A DNA stretch of 64,000 bases from Tumebacillus algifaecis (GTDB taxonomy: Bacteria; Bacillota; Bacilli; Tumebacillales; Tumebacillaceae), in contig NZ_CP022657.1 of assembly GCF_002243515.1 (NCBI RefSeq), forward strand, positions 3,829,501-3,893,500. Reading direction: 5' to 3'. The notes beneath the pieces were generated by a model. That model ran no database searches. It worked only from the letters and a program-made list of their open reading frames with translations, and was not told where the DNA came from. How positions within the stretch are numbered: the first letter of the stretch is position 1; every line of letters starts with the position of its first letter. Made by a program: the position numbers and the translations under genes. Shown here piece after piece: positions 43,968 to 53,881 of the stretch.

Positions 43968-44837
43968 TTATTCCTTTTCGGAGTCGCGGTGCACGACGCT
44001 CGCCCACTCGCGGTTTTTGAGATGTTCATGCAGCGTTTCGGCCAGTGCGACCGAGCGGTGTTTGCCACCGGTGCAACCGATGCCGATCACCACTTGCGTC
44101 TTGCCTTCTTTGCGAAATTGCGGGATAAGGAAATCGATCATGTCCTCCAGCTTGGTCACAAACGATTGAGTAATCGGCCATTTCATCACATAGTCATACA
44201 CATCTGGGTTCTTCCCGGTCAAAGGACGCAGGGAATCGACATAGTGCGGGTTGGGCAAAAAGCGCACATCGAACACCATATCCGCTTCGATCGGCACGCC
44301 GTATTTAAAGCCGAACGACATGATATCCACTTTCAAATGCCGATCCTCAATGTGTGAAAATTGACTGAGGATTTTTTGCCGCAGTTCGCTCGCTTTCAGA
44401 TGTGAAGTGTTGATGATCAGGTCGGCATTGCCGCGGATCTCCTCCAACATCTTGCGCTCATCTGCGATCCCTTCGACGATCCGCCCGTCTTTGGCGAGCG
44501 GATGGCGGCGGCGCGTTTCTTTGAAACGGCGCACGATCGTCTGGTCATCCGCCTCGAGAAAGACGATCTGGTAGTTGATATCGGGCCCCTTTTGCTCGAG
44601 TGCCTCCAACGCTTCCATCAGGTCGCTGAAAAAGGCCCCACCGCGCAGATCGCAAACCAACGCCACTTTCGTCACATTGCCCGAGGACTGAATGATCAGA
44701 TCGCCAAACTTCGGGATCAAAGCGGGCGGCAGGTTATCAACACAGAAAAATCCGATATCTTCGAGTGCCTGCATCGTCACCGATTTTCCCGCGCCGGACA
44801 GTCCGGTGATCAACAGTAGGTTAATACCCGCTTGCAT
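43968..44837 (-). CDS. rapZ: RapZ/YvcJ nucleotide-binding RNase adapter protein
   Basis: 289 residues from the ATG at 44837 (AGGGAGTG upstream; an upstream extension of the frame has no ribosome site). Walker A LLLITGLSGAGKSVTMQALE, Walker B-like VALVCDLRGGAFF, FLEADDQTIVRRFKETRRRHPL, and the C-terminal FGFKYGVPIEADMVFDVRFLPNP and IGCTGGKHRSVALAE. In Bacillus the orthologue affects competence; in enterics it controls GlmS via small RNAs. Confidence 0.97.
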   Translation of the reverse strand: MQAGINLLLITGLSGAGKSVTMQALEDIGFFCVDNLPPALIPKFGDLIIQSSGNVTKVALVCDLRGGAFFSDLMEALEALEQKGPDINYQIVFLEADDQTIVRRFKETRRRHPLAKDGRIVEGIADERKMLEEIRGNADLIINTSHLKASELRQKILSQFSHIEDRHLKVDIMSFGFKYGVPIEADMVFDVRFLPNPHYVDSLRPLTGKNPDVYDYVMKWPITQSFVTKLEDMIDFLIPQFRKEGKTQVVIGIGCTGGKHRSVALAETLHEHLKNREWASVVHRDSEKE

Positions 44838-44921
44838 TCTCTTCACTCCCTGCAAGTTCATGCCAATTTGTATCTTCTTAGTGTAGCAGATGACCGAACG
44901 GAAAGAAAGAAATCCAAGGCA

Positions 44922-44959
44922 CAAAAAAAGAGCCGGGCGTATCACGCACGGCTCTTTTT
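44922..44959 (-). terminator. Rho-independent terminator of the chemoreceptor gene
   Basis: AAAAAGAGCCG / CGGCTCTTTTTTT stem with an internal CGTG/CACG helix, T-run on the minus strand. Confidence 0.85.
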
Positions 44960-44974
44960 GCTAACTTGGTACGA

Positions 44975-47059
44975 TTACGATCTTTCGGTGCCTTTTTCAG
45001 CACCTTCATCGCTTGGGTCAGCCAGATCTTTTACATCTTCCGAGCTTTCTGTCAACTCCGCATCGGCGGCAAGCTGATCCTGTTCGGAACCGCCTTCCGT
45101 CGAAGCAGCAGATTCAGCATCGGTTGCCCCAACAATTCCATCATACGCTACGAAGTCCTGTTGGGAGGCTTCACCCTCTGATTGCGGCAAATTGTTCGCT
45201 GCGAGTTGACTGTTCGCCCGCGCCTCGGCGATCGAGACGACCAAGCCAGTACCGGCATGGACCTCTTCTTCCACCGTGAAGCGGGAGACGCTCAACTGCA
45301 AAGCATCAGCCAATTTCGAAAGCGTGACGGCAGACGCTGCCACCTCTTGCATCGAAGCGAGCTGTTGCTCAGTCGCCGCAGAGACTTCTTGCACCCCTGC
45401 TGCCGACTCTTCGGAGATCGCTGCCACATCTTCGATGTTTGCAAACACTTGGTTGGCCGAGACGGAGATCGTAACGGTCGTGTCCGCTACGAGGCGAATC
45501 CGCTCGAGCATCTCTTCGACAGACGTCACGATGTTATCAAAGGAGCTATTCGTTTCCTGCATCGCTTTGACACCCGCATCGACGCGCTGGTTGGAACCGC
45601 CGAGCGCCACTTTCATCTGCTCCATGCTCTCATGAGCAGACGAGACGATCGAGCGCACTTCACCTGCCGCCTGCGAAGACTGGTCGGCAAGTTTCTTCAC
45701 TTCGTCAGCGACGACCGCAAAACCGCGCCCATGTTCGCCCGCCCGCGCTGCTTCGATCGCAGCGTTCAGGGAGAGCAGGTTGGTTTGCGACGCGATCTCG
45801 GTGATCACGTTGACAAACTGGATGATGCGGCCCAGTTCCGAATAGAGGTGTTCGAACGCCTGCACCGTCTCCACGTTGGCGGAGCGGATGCCTTCGATCT
45901 GTCCGGATGTGGTGTTCAGCACCGAACGACCGGACAGCGCCGTGTCTGTCGTCTGCTGTGCCGCTTCCACGATGCGATCCATCGTGTTCTTGATCTCACC
46001 GACCGACTCGGCCAGATGTTGCATCAGGTCTGCGCTTTCCTGTGTGCGTTCTACTTGGCGCGTCGTCCCTTCCGCAACCTCTTGGATCGTCGTCGCGACC
46101 GACTCGGCCGCTCGGTTGCTCTCCTCAGCTGAGAGCGCCAGGCGCTCCGAAGCTGCAGCAACGGACAGCGAGGCGGTGTTGACCTGGCCGATGATCTGGC
46201 GCAGGTTGGAGATGACATCCGATGTGGAGGTGGCGAGTTGCCCCAGTTCGTCGCTAGAATTGATCTTCACATCAACGCGCAGATCGCCTTGAGCCAGCAC
46301 TTCATTGACTTGGACCATGTGATTGATCCGGCGCTGCAAGTAGCGGTTGGTCGCAAGACCGAGCGCGCCAGCAAACAGTGCGATCAGCGAGATGACGATC
46401 GTCGTCAAAATCCAAGCCGAGCGGTAGATCGAGTCGAGCAGCCCTTTTGATTCGGCGATCACGCGTTGGTTTTTATCGTTGATTTGGGTGAGAGTTTTGG
46501 AAAGATTCTTATAGCCGGAGGAAAGGTTGCCCTCCCAGAGTTGGAAAGCGATCACTTCGCTCTTACCCGCCTCAGCTATTAATTTTGTCTGTGAATCTTT
46601 AAAGAACGCCCAGTTATTTTCTAGGTCTTCGAGCGACTTTTGATCCTCTTCTGATTTATCTGCCAAATTTCTATACTCGCTGATGCTCGCTTCGATCACC
46701 TTGTTCAGGTCCTCGAGCTTTTTCAGTTGGATCTGTTTTCCGTCCTTGTTGTTGCTACTACGGATATAGTTAACCATTTCACGGTCGTATTGAGCAGCAG
46801 TAACCTTCATTTCTTCAGCGACCTGCATCGCCCGGAGATTGACGGTCAACGCTTCGTCCATGTTGTCTTGGAGCATTTTCAATTGCCAGATCGACATCAC
46901 GCCGACTGCCAGAATTCCTACAAACGTTACAACGATGATAAGACCCAATTTTTGACTCAGCTTCATCTTGATCTTGCTGTCGATGCCTTCATAGACACGA
47001 TCCAGCCATCGGAACGTCGCACGTTGAAAAACGCTCTTTTTCTTTTCTGTTGGCGTCAC
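44975..47059 (-). CDS. Methyl-accepting chemotaxis protein
   Basis: 694 residues from the GTG at 47059, which has AAGGGGG 7 bases upstream (a TTG at 47089 is poorly spaced). TM1 about 35-57 ([20 protein letters not shown]), a 4-helix-bundle sensor of about 160 residues, TM2 ([20 protein letters not shown]), HAMP, then the signalling domain with hairpin tip [22 protein letters not shown]. The last 70 residues are very acidic and Ser/Ala-rich ([20 protein letters not shown]), with no CheR-binding pentapeptide seen. Ligand unknown. It splits the usual distance between rapZ and trxB. Confidence 0.95.
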   Translation of the reverse strand: MTPTEKKKSVFQRATFRWLDRVYEGIDSKIKMKLSQKLGLIIVVTFVGILAVGVMSIWQLKMLQDNMDEALTVNLRAMQVAEEMKVTAAQYDREMVNYIRSSNNKDGKQIQLKKLEDLNKVIEASISEYRNLADKSEEDQKSLEDLENNWAFFKDSQTKLIAEAGKSEVIAFQLWEGNLSSGYKNLSKTLTQINDKNQRVIAESKGLLDSIYRSAWILTTIVISLIALFAGALGLATNRYLQRRINHMVQVNEVLAQGDLRVDVKINSSDELGQLATSTSDVISNLRQIIGQVNTASLSVAAASERLALSAEESNRAAESVATTIQEVAEGTTRQVERTQESADLMQHLAESVGEIKNTMDRIVEAAQQTTDTALSGRSVLNTTSGQIEGIRSANVETVQAFEHLYSELGRIIQFVNVITEIASQTNLLSLNAAIEAARAGEHGRGFAVVADEVKKLADQSSQAAGEVRSIVSSAHESMEQMKVALGGSNQRVDAGVKAMQETNSSFDNIVTSVEEMLERIRLVADTTVTISVSANQVFANIEDVAAISEESAAGVQEVSAATEQQLASMQEVAASAVTLSKLADALQLSVSRFTVEEEVHAGTGLVVSIAEARANSQLAANNLPQSEGEASQQDFVAYDGIVGATDAESAASTEGGSEQDQLAADAELTESSEDVKDLADPSDEGAEKGTERS

Positions 47060-47471
47060 TACCCTACCCCCTTCTTTCTTCCCAAACAAACTCCAATCAG
47101 AATTATTTATTCTCTTCTTCTCTACGAAACGTCCACATTCCTGCCATATTTACGCTTAACCTGCTATAACATTTAATCAAGCTAAACTAATGGTTCATGA
47201 CTGTACATTTATGTGAAAATAGAAACAAATCAGCTCCTGTACAGCGCCCTTCACAGCATACCACTGCACCTATTCGTTCACAACGAAAAACGAGCAGCAA
47301 TCTCTCGCCACCCATCCGTTTTTAGACAAAAAAAAGAGTGAGACACACCCGAACGGGCTGGTCTCACTGGGAAAGAGTACTGAAAAGGGGGGTCAAATTT
47401 GCTTGTCTTTATCATAGCTCTTTATTATTGCGAGACGATTACACAGACGTGAACAGTACGTGACATTTATT
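47060..47471. other. Intergenic region mcp-selB
   Basis: Contains the AT-rich leader of the chemoreceptor gene (47060-47230) and the selB terminator at 47326-47372. No gene supported. I looked for a sigma-D motility promoter and found no clear GCCGATAA-type -10. Confidence 0.5.
47326..47372 (-). terminator. Rho-independent terminator of selB
   Basis: GTGAGAC ... GTCTCAC outer stem with an inner CCCG/CGGG helix, followed by TCTTTTTTTTG on the minus strand. Confidence 0.8.
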
Positions 47472-49388
47472 TTAGTTCTCACTCGTCTCGGCCACCAGCA
47501 CGCGCTTGGCTTCGATGCGTTTCGTAAATTTCTGCTGATCAAAATACTCCAGCACCGCCACCGCCAGCTTGCGCGACGTGCCTGCCCAATCGCGGAATTC
47601 GGCCACGCCGAAAGGTCCGACCTTTGCATAGCGCTCGCGAATCAGCGCTTTCGCCTCCGCAAGGGTCGATGCCCAAAAATGCACCCCATCCTCGAGCTCG
47701 ACCAACATTCCCGTCTCTCGCAGGTAGTGATAGAGTCCGACCAGCGTCTGCTCCAGCGCCTTCGATTCCTTCAGCACCTCTTCAAATGACGGCGGTTGAT
47801 AGCCACCGCGCAAAAAGAGTTCCTCGATCTTCCCGAGCACTTCTTTTTCGCGCAGCGTAAACGGCACCACATAGCCATTGATCGCCAGCTTATCTCGCTG
47901 CAGAACGAACCGTTCTTGTCCAGCTGTCGTCATGAGCAGGGCGTCGAACAGCTTCGGTTTGACCTTCTTGCCCAACTGAGACAACACCTGTGCTTTCGGG
48001 ACGGTGATGTGATACTTCCCTTTTGCAAAATGAGCTCTGATCTTCTCCTCGATCTCATCGAACAAACGGAGCATCGCCTCAGTTCCGACATAACCGCCCG
48101 CCACCTCTGTCACCTGCCCCGTTTGCAGCAGAGGGGCGAGCCAGTCTTGAACCACATCCTCCGTCGCATGAACCGCATCTGCCAGCGCTCGCGTTCCAGC
48201 GCCCGGATCGTCTTGCAACGCTTGCAAGATCAGTTGATCCGGTCCGCCTTTTTCCCGCTGTTCCAACTCTTCCAGCACATAGTCGCGACGGCGTCTGTGC
48301 TCGCGTGCTGGATGGGGGTCGATGATCGTGCCACCGCCGATGGTCAGCATCGGTGAAAACGTGCGGATGATAAAGCGGTCGCCTGACGCGCAGACGATCG
48401 GACTCTCCAGATCGATCTGCACCAGACTGTCTTCGCCTGGCGACAGTTGGTCACCGTCAAGAATGCTCACCCGTCCCATCGCTTCGCTCGCCCCGATGTA
48501 GAAGCGAATCCGCATCCGATTGGTCAAGGCGCGCGGCGCATCGTCGAGCAGATGAAGACGCGCATCCACGCGATTTGTGGCCTGATACAGCCCGCTTTGG
48601 GCGATCACCATGCCGCGCTCCAGATCGGACCGCTCGACCCCGTGCAGATTGAGCGCCGCCCGCTGTCCAGCGCGCGCAGAATCTGCCGACTCGCCGTGCA
48701 CCTGAATGTGCCGCACTCGTACAGGCAAGCGTTGCGGCAAAATTTCCACCGTGTCCCCGACCTGCACCTGTCCGGCATAAACGGTACCTGTCACCACCGT
48801 GCCAAATCCCGCGACCGAAAACACCCGATCCACAGGCAGGCGCAATGGTGCGGTCACTTCCCGCGGCACCACTTCTGCCGCCAAGCGCCCGATCTCTTGG
48901 CGCAACGATTCGATCCCCACTCCTGTTGTGGCCGACACCGGAATGAGCGGCGCGGCGGCCAGAAACGTCCCGGCCAACCCGCTGCGCACTTCCTCTTCGA
49001 CCATCAACAGCCATTCGTCTTCCACCCGATCGATCTTGGTCAACACGATGATGCCTTTTTGCACGTGCAACATCTCCAAAATATGCAGGTGCTCGAGCGT
49101 CTGGGGCATGATCCCATCCTGTACATCGATCACCAGCAGGATCAGGTCGATCCCGCCCGCTCCCGCCAGCATGTTACGCACGAAGCGCTCATGCCCTGGA
49201 ACGTCAATCACCCCGACGCGTCTGCCGTCGGGGAGATTGACGGGGGCAAATCCGATGTCGATCGTAATGCCCCGCTCTTTTTCCTCTTTGTGAACATCTG
49301 TATCTTTCCCGGTCAATGCTTTGACCAGCGTCGTTTTGCCGTGATCGATATGTCCGGCCGTTCCTAGGATCAGAAATTGATCGTTCAT
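47472..49388 (-). CDS. selB: Selenocysteine-specific elongation factor SelB
   Basis: 638 residues from the ATG at 49388 (AAGGA 9 bases upstream). GTPase domain: ILGTAGHIDHGKTTLVKALT, ERGITIDIGFAP, GVIDVPGHERFVRNMLAGAG, VLTKIDRV; then EF-Tu-like domains 2-3 (VDRVFSVAGFGTVVTGTV) and C-terminal winged helices (residues about 380-638) that bind the SECIS hairpin. Delivers Sec-tRNA to UGA. selA, selD and tRNA-Sec are not in this window, so the genome must carry them elsewhere if the system works. Confidence 0.95.
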   Translation of the reverse strand: MNDQFLILGTAGHIDHGKTTLVKALTGKDTDVHKEEKERGITIDIGFAPVNLPDGRRVGVIDVPGHERFVRNMLAGAGGIDLILLVIDVQDGIMPQTLEHLHILEMLHVQKGIIVLTKIDRVEDEWLLMVEEEVRSGLAGTFLAAAPLIPVSATTGVGIESLRQEIGRLAAEVVPREVTAPLRLPVDRVFSVAGFGTVVTGTVYAGQVQVGDTVEILPQRLPVRVRHIQVHGESADSARAGQRAALNLHGVERSDLERGMVIAQSGLYQATNRVDARLHLLDDAPRALTNRMRIRFYIGASEAMGRVSILDGDQLSPGEDSLVQIDLESPIVCASGDRFIIRTFSPMLTIGGGTIIDPHPAREHRRRRDYVLEELEQREKGGPDQLILQALQDDPGAGTRALADAVHATEDVVQDWLAPLLQTGQVTEVAGGYVGTEAMLRLFDEIEEKIRAHFAKGKYHITVPKAQVLSQLGKKVKPKLFDALLMTTAGQERFVLQRDKLAINGYVVPFTLREKEVLGKIEELFLRGGYQPPSFEEVLKESKALEQTLVGLYHYLRETGMLVELEDGVHFWASTLAEAKALIRERYAKVGPFGVAEFRDWAGTSRKLAVAVLEYFDQQKFTKRIEAKRVLVAETSEN

Positions 49389-49407
49389 CGCGCTCAATCC
49401 TTTTGCT

Positions 49408-50352
49408 TTATGCTTGATCCTCTTCCCACAACTCGACATAGTGACCGGCATAGAACGCCGCCACCGCGCCGTCCGCCGTAGCGGTGACCACTTGGCGCAA
49501 GACGGTCTCACGTCCATCGCCCGCCGCAAACACGCCTGGCAGTTTCGTTTCCATCTTGTCGTTGGTCACCACATAGCCCGATTCGTTCAGAATCGGCAAG
49601 TCGGTGAAGAATTTCGTATTGGGCACCATGCCGACGTAAATAAAGATCCCGTCACAAGCAAATTCGCTCGCTTCGCCCGTTTTCGTATTTTTCAACTGGA
49701 GCTTTTGCACTTTGCCGTCGCCTTCGATCGTCTCGACCGTCGTATCCCAGATGAAGTTGATCTTCTCATTTTTAAAAGCGCGATCCTGCAAAATCTTCTG
49801 TGCGCGCAGCGTGTCGCGACGGTGAATGATCGTCACTTTCGATGCGTGGCGGGTCAGATAGATGCCTTCCTCAACCGCCGAGTCGCCACCGCCGACCACG
49901 ACCAGTTCCTTATCACGGAAAAACGCACCATCACAGGTCGCACAGTAGGAGACGCCGCGCCCGCGAAGTTCATCTTCGCCAGGAGCACCCAGTTTACGCG
50001 GTTCTGCACCTGTGGCCAGAATGATCGTCTTGGTCAAAAATTCGCCGCGACCCGTGATCACTTTCTTGATCTTCTGATCGGCATCTTCGATGCGCTCCAC
50101 ATCGCCTGTGATCATCTCTGTCCCGAAGTCTTCCGCCTGTTTGTGCATGATCATCGACAAAGATGGACCGTCTACAGACTCCACGCCTGGGTAGTTTTCG
50201 ATCAAATGGGTGGTCGATGCTTGACCGCCCGGCATCCCGCGCTCGATCAGCGCTACTTTCAGGTTGGCACGACCTGCGTATAGACCAGCAGCCATCCCGG
50301 CCGGACCGCCGCCGATTATGATCACATCATAAAGATTGTTGGTTTCGCTCAT
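49408..50352 (-). CDS. trxB: Thioredoxin reductase
   Basis: 314 residues. FAD motif VIIIGGGPAGMAAGLYAGRA, redox-active CATCDGAFF (CATC), NADPH motif VVVGGGDSAVEEGIYLTRHA, and GDGRETVLRQVVTATADGAVAA near the C-terminus. Reduces thioredoxin with NADPH. trxB near the rapZ-yvcK-whiA cluster is conserved in Bacillales; here the chemoreceptor and selB lie between. Confidence 0.98.
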   Translation of the reverse strand: MSETNNLYDVIIIGGGPAGMAAGLYAGRANLKVALIERGMPGGQASTTHLIENYPGVESVDGPSLSMIMHKQAEDFGTEMITGDVERIEDADQKIKKVITGRGEFLTKTIILATGAEPRKLGAPGEDELRGRGVSYCATCDGAFFRDKELVVVGGGDSAVEEGIYLTRHASKVTIIHRRDTLRAQKILQDRAFKNEKINFIWDTTVETIEGDGKVQKLQLKNTKTGEASEFACDGIFIYVGMVPNTKFFTDLPILNESGYVVTNDKMETKLPGVFAAGDGRETVLRQVVTATADGAVAAFYAGHYVELWEEDQA

Positions 50353-50412
50353 CAGAATTGCCCCCTTGTATTCAAAAGACGCGCAAGCACCTCTTGGCTA
50401 GTATGAGAAAAG

Positions 50413-50450
50413 AAAAGGACGAGGATTCCTACTCCTCATCCTCGTCCTTT
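50413..50450 (-). terminator. Rho-independent terminator of the TPR gene
   Basis: AAAGGACGAGGAT / ATCCTCGTCCTTTT stem, T-run on the minus strand. Confidence 0.85.
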
Positions 50451-50489
50451 AGTATATCTAAGCATGGGTGGTATGTACTGTAACTCTCC

Positions 50490-52217
50490 CTACAAATCCT
50501 CTCCGTAACTGGGCGGTTGCATCAACTGGCGATAGATCTTCGACACCGCACCTGCCGTGACACCGTAGCGCGCGGCCACTTCCGCCTGCGTGACTTTCAC
50601 ACCCAGTTTGCGCAGCACCGCATACTCCAGCGCGGCAGCCCAATTGGCCAGTTTGACGATGCGCGGCGGCGCGTGAAACACCTGATTGAGATAACCGGTC
50701 CAAATGTCCCTCGCCAGATGGCGAGCCGCTTCGCCATGCGCGCTGTCCAAGTTGGAAAAGGTCAGGTCGAGCACTTCCTGCCACTCCGCCTTCCACGTCA
50801 GCAGATCGTCCTGCGGGAGTGACTGCACGCGAAGCAAGACCTCTTCTTTGTCGAGATGGGCCTGAAACGGGCCTTCCGCTCCGATGTGGCGCAACACGTA
50901 GATCGCCAGCCTCTTCAACTGATCGATCTCCTCCGGGTTCTTGATAAACTCGCGCAGGACGTGCTCCACCTCTTTGTCGGCCAACAGCGCAAAGGTCTGA
51001 ATCACCTGAATCTTCGTCTCCAGATCGCCATGCTTGAGCGCCCAGAACAGCGAGGAGCGGATCAGCGGGTCATTGCGCCAAGCGCCCAACTGCCCGGTCT
51101 GAATCTGCTCTTTCATGATCCGAAACTGCTCCTGAAACGGGATGTGATACTGATAGGACACCGTGTCCATCTCCCGCTGGGCGGCCAGCGCTTCTTTGAC
51201 CTTGTTCAAATAATAGCCTGGCGTCTCCGATTCCGGATCGAGCGTCTCGATTTCCTCCCAGACTTTCTTCGCTTTTTCCAAAAATCCGAGGTTGGCGGCC
51301 GACGCCGCGACACAGTGCAACAGCGCCGTATCGGTCCGGTCGCCCCAGCGCAGCAATTGCCGAAACAAGCGATACGCCGTCGTATGCTCGCCCAAGATGC
51401 CCATCGTGGTCGCCAACTTATATGTATGATCAAAATACAGCGGGTACAGCTTGCGCAATCCTGCCAGGATCTCCTGCAACTGCTGTTGATTGCCTAAATG
51501 CTGATGAAAGACCGCCAAGTTGCACAGCGCGTGCACATTGGAAGGATCGCGCTCCAACACTTCGCTTGCGATCTCGATCGCCTTGTCGATATCGCCTTGG
51601 TAGTAATAGGCGAGCGACAGGTTGTTGCGGGGCGCTGTCGAGTCAGGCTGCTGTTCCACAGCCTTTTCCAAATACTCGGACGCCTCCATGAACTTGCCTT
51701 CCTCGAGCAGTTTGCGCGCCGTATCATGTCCGCCCGCCTCTTCCGACTGCTGCTGTTTGCGCTCTTGAAACACTTTGCCGCCGCCAAACTCCTGCACCAA
51801 GATCTGCATCATTTCCTCAGCGTCTTCGGCAAACTCCCCGTGCGGGTCGAGCTCCAGATAGCGGGCGACATGTTCTTCCGCATGTTCATAATCGCCCAGA
51901 TTGGCACAGTTGTTCGCCATGTAAAAATAGCATTCGAACATGTCCGGGTCGATCTCTTTGATCACCTTATGCAAAATCCGATTCGATTCCTCAAATTCGC
52001 CCAACTCGGAGAGGACGCCTGCCAGATTGCAGTGGTTGACCGGATTATCAGGCTCCAGTTCCGCAGCTTTCCGGAAATTTTTCATCGCATTTTTCAGGTC
52101 ATGACGATCCAGATAGTGCACCGCCCGCTCAAAGAAGAAGGCGGCATCCACTTGGAATGGAATGACATTGCTATGATGTGTGCGTAGTTTCTCTTCCTGG
52201 CTATTCGGTTTATCCAC
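50490..52217 (-). CDS. TPR-repeat protein with a C-terminal helix-turn-helix
   Basis: 575 residues from the GTG at 52217 (GGGAGGTG upstream; GTG at 52226 overlaps that site). N-terminal and central TPRs (HDLKNAMKNFRKAAELEPDN, FMEASEYLEKAVEQQPDSTA, DIDKAIEIASEVLERDPSNV), then a helical region, and at the C-terminus an HTH-like KVTQAEVAARYGVTAGAVSK. A YvcD-like TPR protein occupies a similar place near trxB in Bacillus. The terminal HTH suggests a nucleic-acid contact; no function is established. Confidence 0.82.
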   Translation of the reverse strand: MDKPNSQEEKLRTHHSNVIPFQVDAAFFFERAVHYLDRHDLKNAMKNFRKAAELEPDNPVNHCNLAGVLSELGEFEESNRILHKVIKEIDPDMFECYFYMANNCANLGDYEHAEEHVARYLELDPHGEFAEDAEEMMQILVQEFGGGKVFQERKQQQSEEAGGHDTARKLLEEGKFMEASEYLEKAVEQQPDSTAPRNNLSLAYYYQGDIDKAIEIASEVLERDPSNVHALCNLAVFHQHLGNQQQLQEILAGLRKLYPLYFDHTYKLATTMGILGEHTTAYRLFRQLLRWGDRTDTALLHCVAASAANLGFLEKAKKVWEEIETLDPESETPGYYLNKVKEALAAQREMDTVSYQYHIPFQEQFRIMKEQIQTGQLGAWRNDPLIRSSLFWALKHGDLETKIQVIQTFALLADKEVEHVLREFIKNPEEIDQLKRLAIYVLRHIGAEGPFQAHLDKEEVLLRVQSLPQDDLLTWKAEWQEVLDLTFSNLDSAHGEAARHLARDIWTGYLNQVFHAPPRIVKLANWAAALEYAVLRKLGVKVTQAEVAARYGVTAGAVSKIYRQLMQPPSYGEDL

Positions 52218-52294
52218 AGGCGTCACCTCCCGAGTATTTCTAATTTGTCCTAGTATATCACAATCAAGAAAGCACTGTCATAATGAGCAGTCAT

Positions 52295-53260
52295 TCACGG
52301 TCGGCTCGTATCGAGCGACAGCGATGAAATCGAGCGATTGGTGTGAATCCGTTCGATCGCTTCTGCAAACAGTGGGGCGACAGACAGCACTTTCAGTTTC
52401 GGAAGTGCGTCGAGCCGCTGAATCGGCAGCGTATCGGTGACGACCACCTCCTTGATCAGCGGATGATTGAGCCGTTCATGCGCCGGATGGGAGAACACCG
52501 CATGTGTCGCGCAAAGGATGCCTTCTTTGCGCGCTCCATGCTCGACCAACCCTTCGATCACCTTGACCAGCGTGCCGCCCGTGTCGATCATATCTTCAAT
52601 GATGATCGGCACCTTGTCTTTCACCTCGCCGATCACATGGGTGATCTCCGCTTCATTGTGCTTGGGCCGACGTTTGTTCATCAGAGCGACGGGCAGATCG
52701 AGATAGGTCGCCAGCCGCTCTGCCGTCTTCGCCCGCCCCGCATCGGGGGAAACGATGATCGCACGGCTCAAATCTTTGGTACGAAGATAATCGGCGATCA
52801 GGTCGAGCGCCGTTATATGATCGACCGGAATGTTGAAAAATCCTTGGATCGCCGGCGCGTGTAAATCCATTGTAATCACGCGCTCCGCCCCGACGGTGGT
52901 CAACACATCGGCTACCAACTTGGCAGTAATCGGCTCTCTCGGTTGATCTTGCTTTTCCTGACGTGCATAACCGTAGTACGGCAAAATCACATTAATCATG
53001 CCGGCTGAAGATCGTTTCAACGCATCGATCATGACCAGCAGCTCCACAAAATGATCATTGACCGGATGCGAAAATGATTGAAAGACATAGACATCTGCGC
53101 CGCGCACGCTTTCTTCGATGCTGACGTACGTCTCACCGCTTTGAAAGCGGGACAATTTCGCCACACCAAGCGGCACCCCGAGCATTCGGCACACTTCATG
53201 GACCAGCTCCGGATTGGAGGAACCGGAGAAGATCTTCACATCCTTTGCAGGTCGTTTCAA
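52295..53260 (-). CDS. prs: Ribose-phosphate pyrophosphokinase (second-type Prs)
   Basis: Makes PRPP from ribose 5-phosphate and ATP. I take the TTG at 53260, because AAGGAGTG lies 6 bases upstream; 321 residues. Motifs: KIFSGSSNPELVHEV, YVFQSFSHPVNDHFVELLVM, PYYGYARQEKQDQPREPITA, TMDLHAPAIQGFF, VSPDAGRAKTAERLA and the PRPP loop VPIIIEDMIDTGGTLVK. The RQDRK catalytic region appears as RQEKQDQ, a difference from the main housekeeping Prs of Bacillus, so this may be a paralog. The main prs (with glmU/spoVG) is not in the window. Confidence 0.92.
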   Translation of the reverse strand: MKRPAKDVKIFSGSSNPELVHEVCRMLGVPLGVAKLSRFQSGETYVSIEESVRGADVYVFQSFSHPVNDHFVELLVMIDALKRSSAGMINVILPYYGYARQEKQDQPREPITAKLVADVLTTVGAERVITMDLHAPAIQGFFNIPVDHITALDLIADYLRTKDLSRAIIVSPDAGRAKTAERLATYLDLPVALMNKRRPKHNEAEITHVIGEVKDKVPIIIEDMIDTGGTLVKVIEGLVEHGARKEGILCATHAVFSHPAHERLNHPLIKEVVVTDTLPIQRLDALPKLKVLSVAPLFAEAIERIHTNRSISSLSLDTSRP

Positions 53261-53321
53261 GGCAATCACTCCTTCGATCAAAATGTGAGATAGCTTACAG
53301 TCAGGGGTTCAGTTTGGAGTT

Positions 53322-53337
53322 ATTCTAAATATAGAAT
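53322..53337. promoter_or_regulatory. Palindrome overlapping the rubrerythrin promoter region
   Basis: ATTCTA AATA TAGAAT, perfect 6-base arms with a 4-base centre, 30 bases upstream of the start codon. It includes the likely -10 (TATAGA). It does not fit the PerR or Fur consensus. A redox regulator site is possible. Confidence 0.4.
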
Positions 53338-53366
53338 TAATCCATGTTCAAAGGGAGGAAACAAAA

Positions 53367-53798
53367 ATGGCATACGAAATCAAAGGCACCAAAACGGCAG
53401 AAAACCTCAAAACAGCATTCGCAGGTGAATCGCAAGCGAACCGCCGCTACCTGTTCTTCGCAGAAAAGGCTGACGCAGAAGGTGAAGTTGAAGTAGCAGA
53501 ACTGTTCCGCGCGATCGCAAACGGCGAGACCAAGCACGCATTCGGTCACTTCGACGCACTGCGCAACAACGGCGAAGGCGACCCGGTGACCGGTCTTCCG
53601 GTCAACAATGCAAAAGAGATGCTGGCATCTGCCATCGCTGGTGAAACTTATGAGTACACCGAAATGTATCCGGGCTTTGCAAAAACGGCTCGCGATGAGA
53701 ACTTCGAAGAGATCGGCGAGTGGATGGAAGTCATGGCAAAAGCTGAGCGCGTTCACGCACAGCGCTTTCAAAAACTGCTCGATTCGCTCGAAGCGTAA
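53367..53798 (+). CDS. Rubrerythrin without rubredoxin domain
   Basis: 143-residue four-helix di-iron protein, peroxide detoxification. Paired metal motifs: [32 protein letters not shown] (ExxH), [28 protein letters not shown] (ExxH). The C-terminal rubredoxin domain of classical rubrerythrins is missing, as in erythrin/sulerythrin-type proteins. GGGAGG 8 bases upstream of the ATG. Followed 83 bases later by DUF3501, a frequent partner. Confidence 0.95.
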   Translation: MAYEIKGTKTAENLKTAFAGESQANRRYLFFAEKADAEGEVEVAELFRAIANGETKHAFGHFDALRNNGEGDPVTGLPVNNAKEMLASAIAGETYEYTEMYPGFAKTARDENFEEIGEWMEVMAKAERVHAQRFQKLLDSLEA

Positions 53799-53881
53799 GG
53801 GCTGAAAGATCCGCCCCGTACATCATACGTGCCGGGCGGTAACTTCATCATCATGACCAAGGAACCGGAGGTGGATTTTTT

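Noticed and set aside
47060-47330. Sigma-D promoter for the chemoreceptor
   Set aside because: No TAAA/GCCGATAA pair at suitable spacing.
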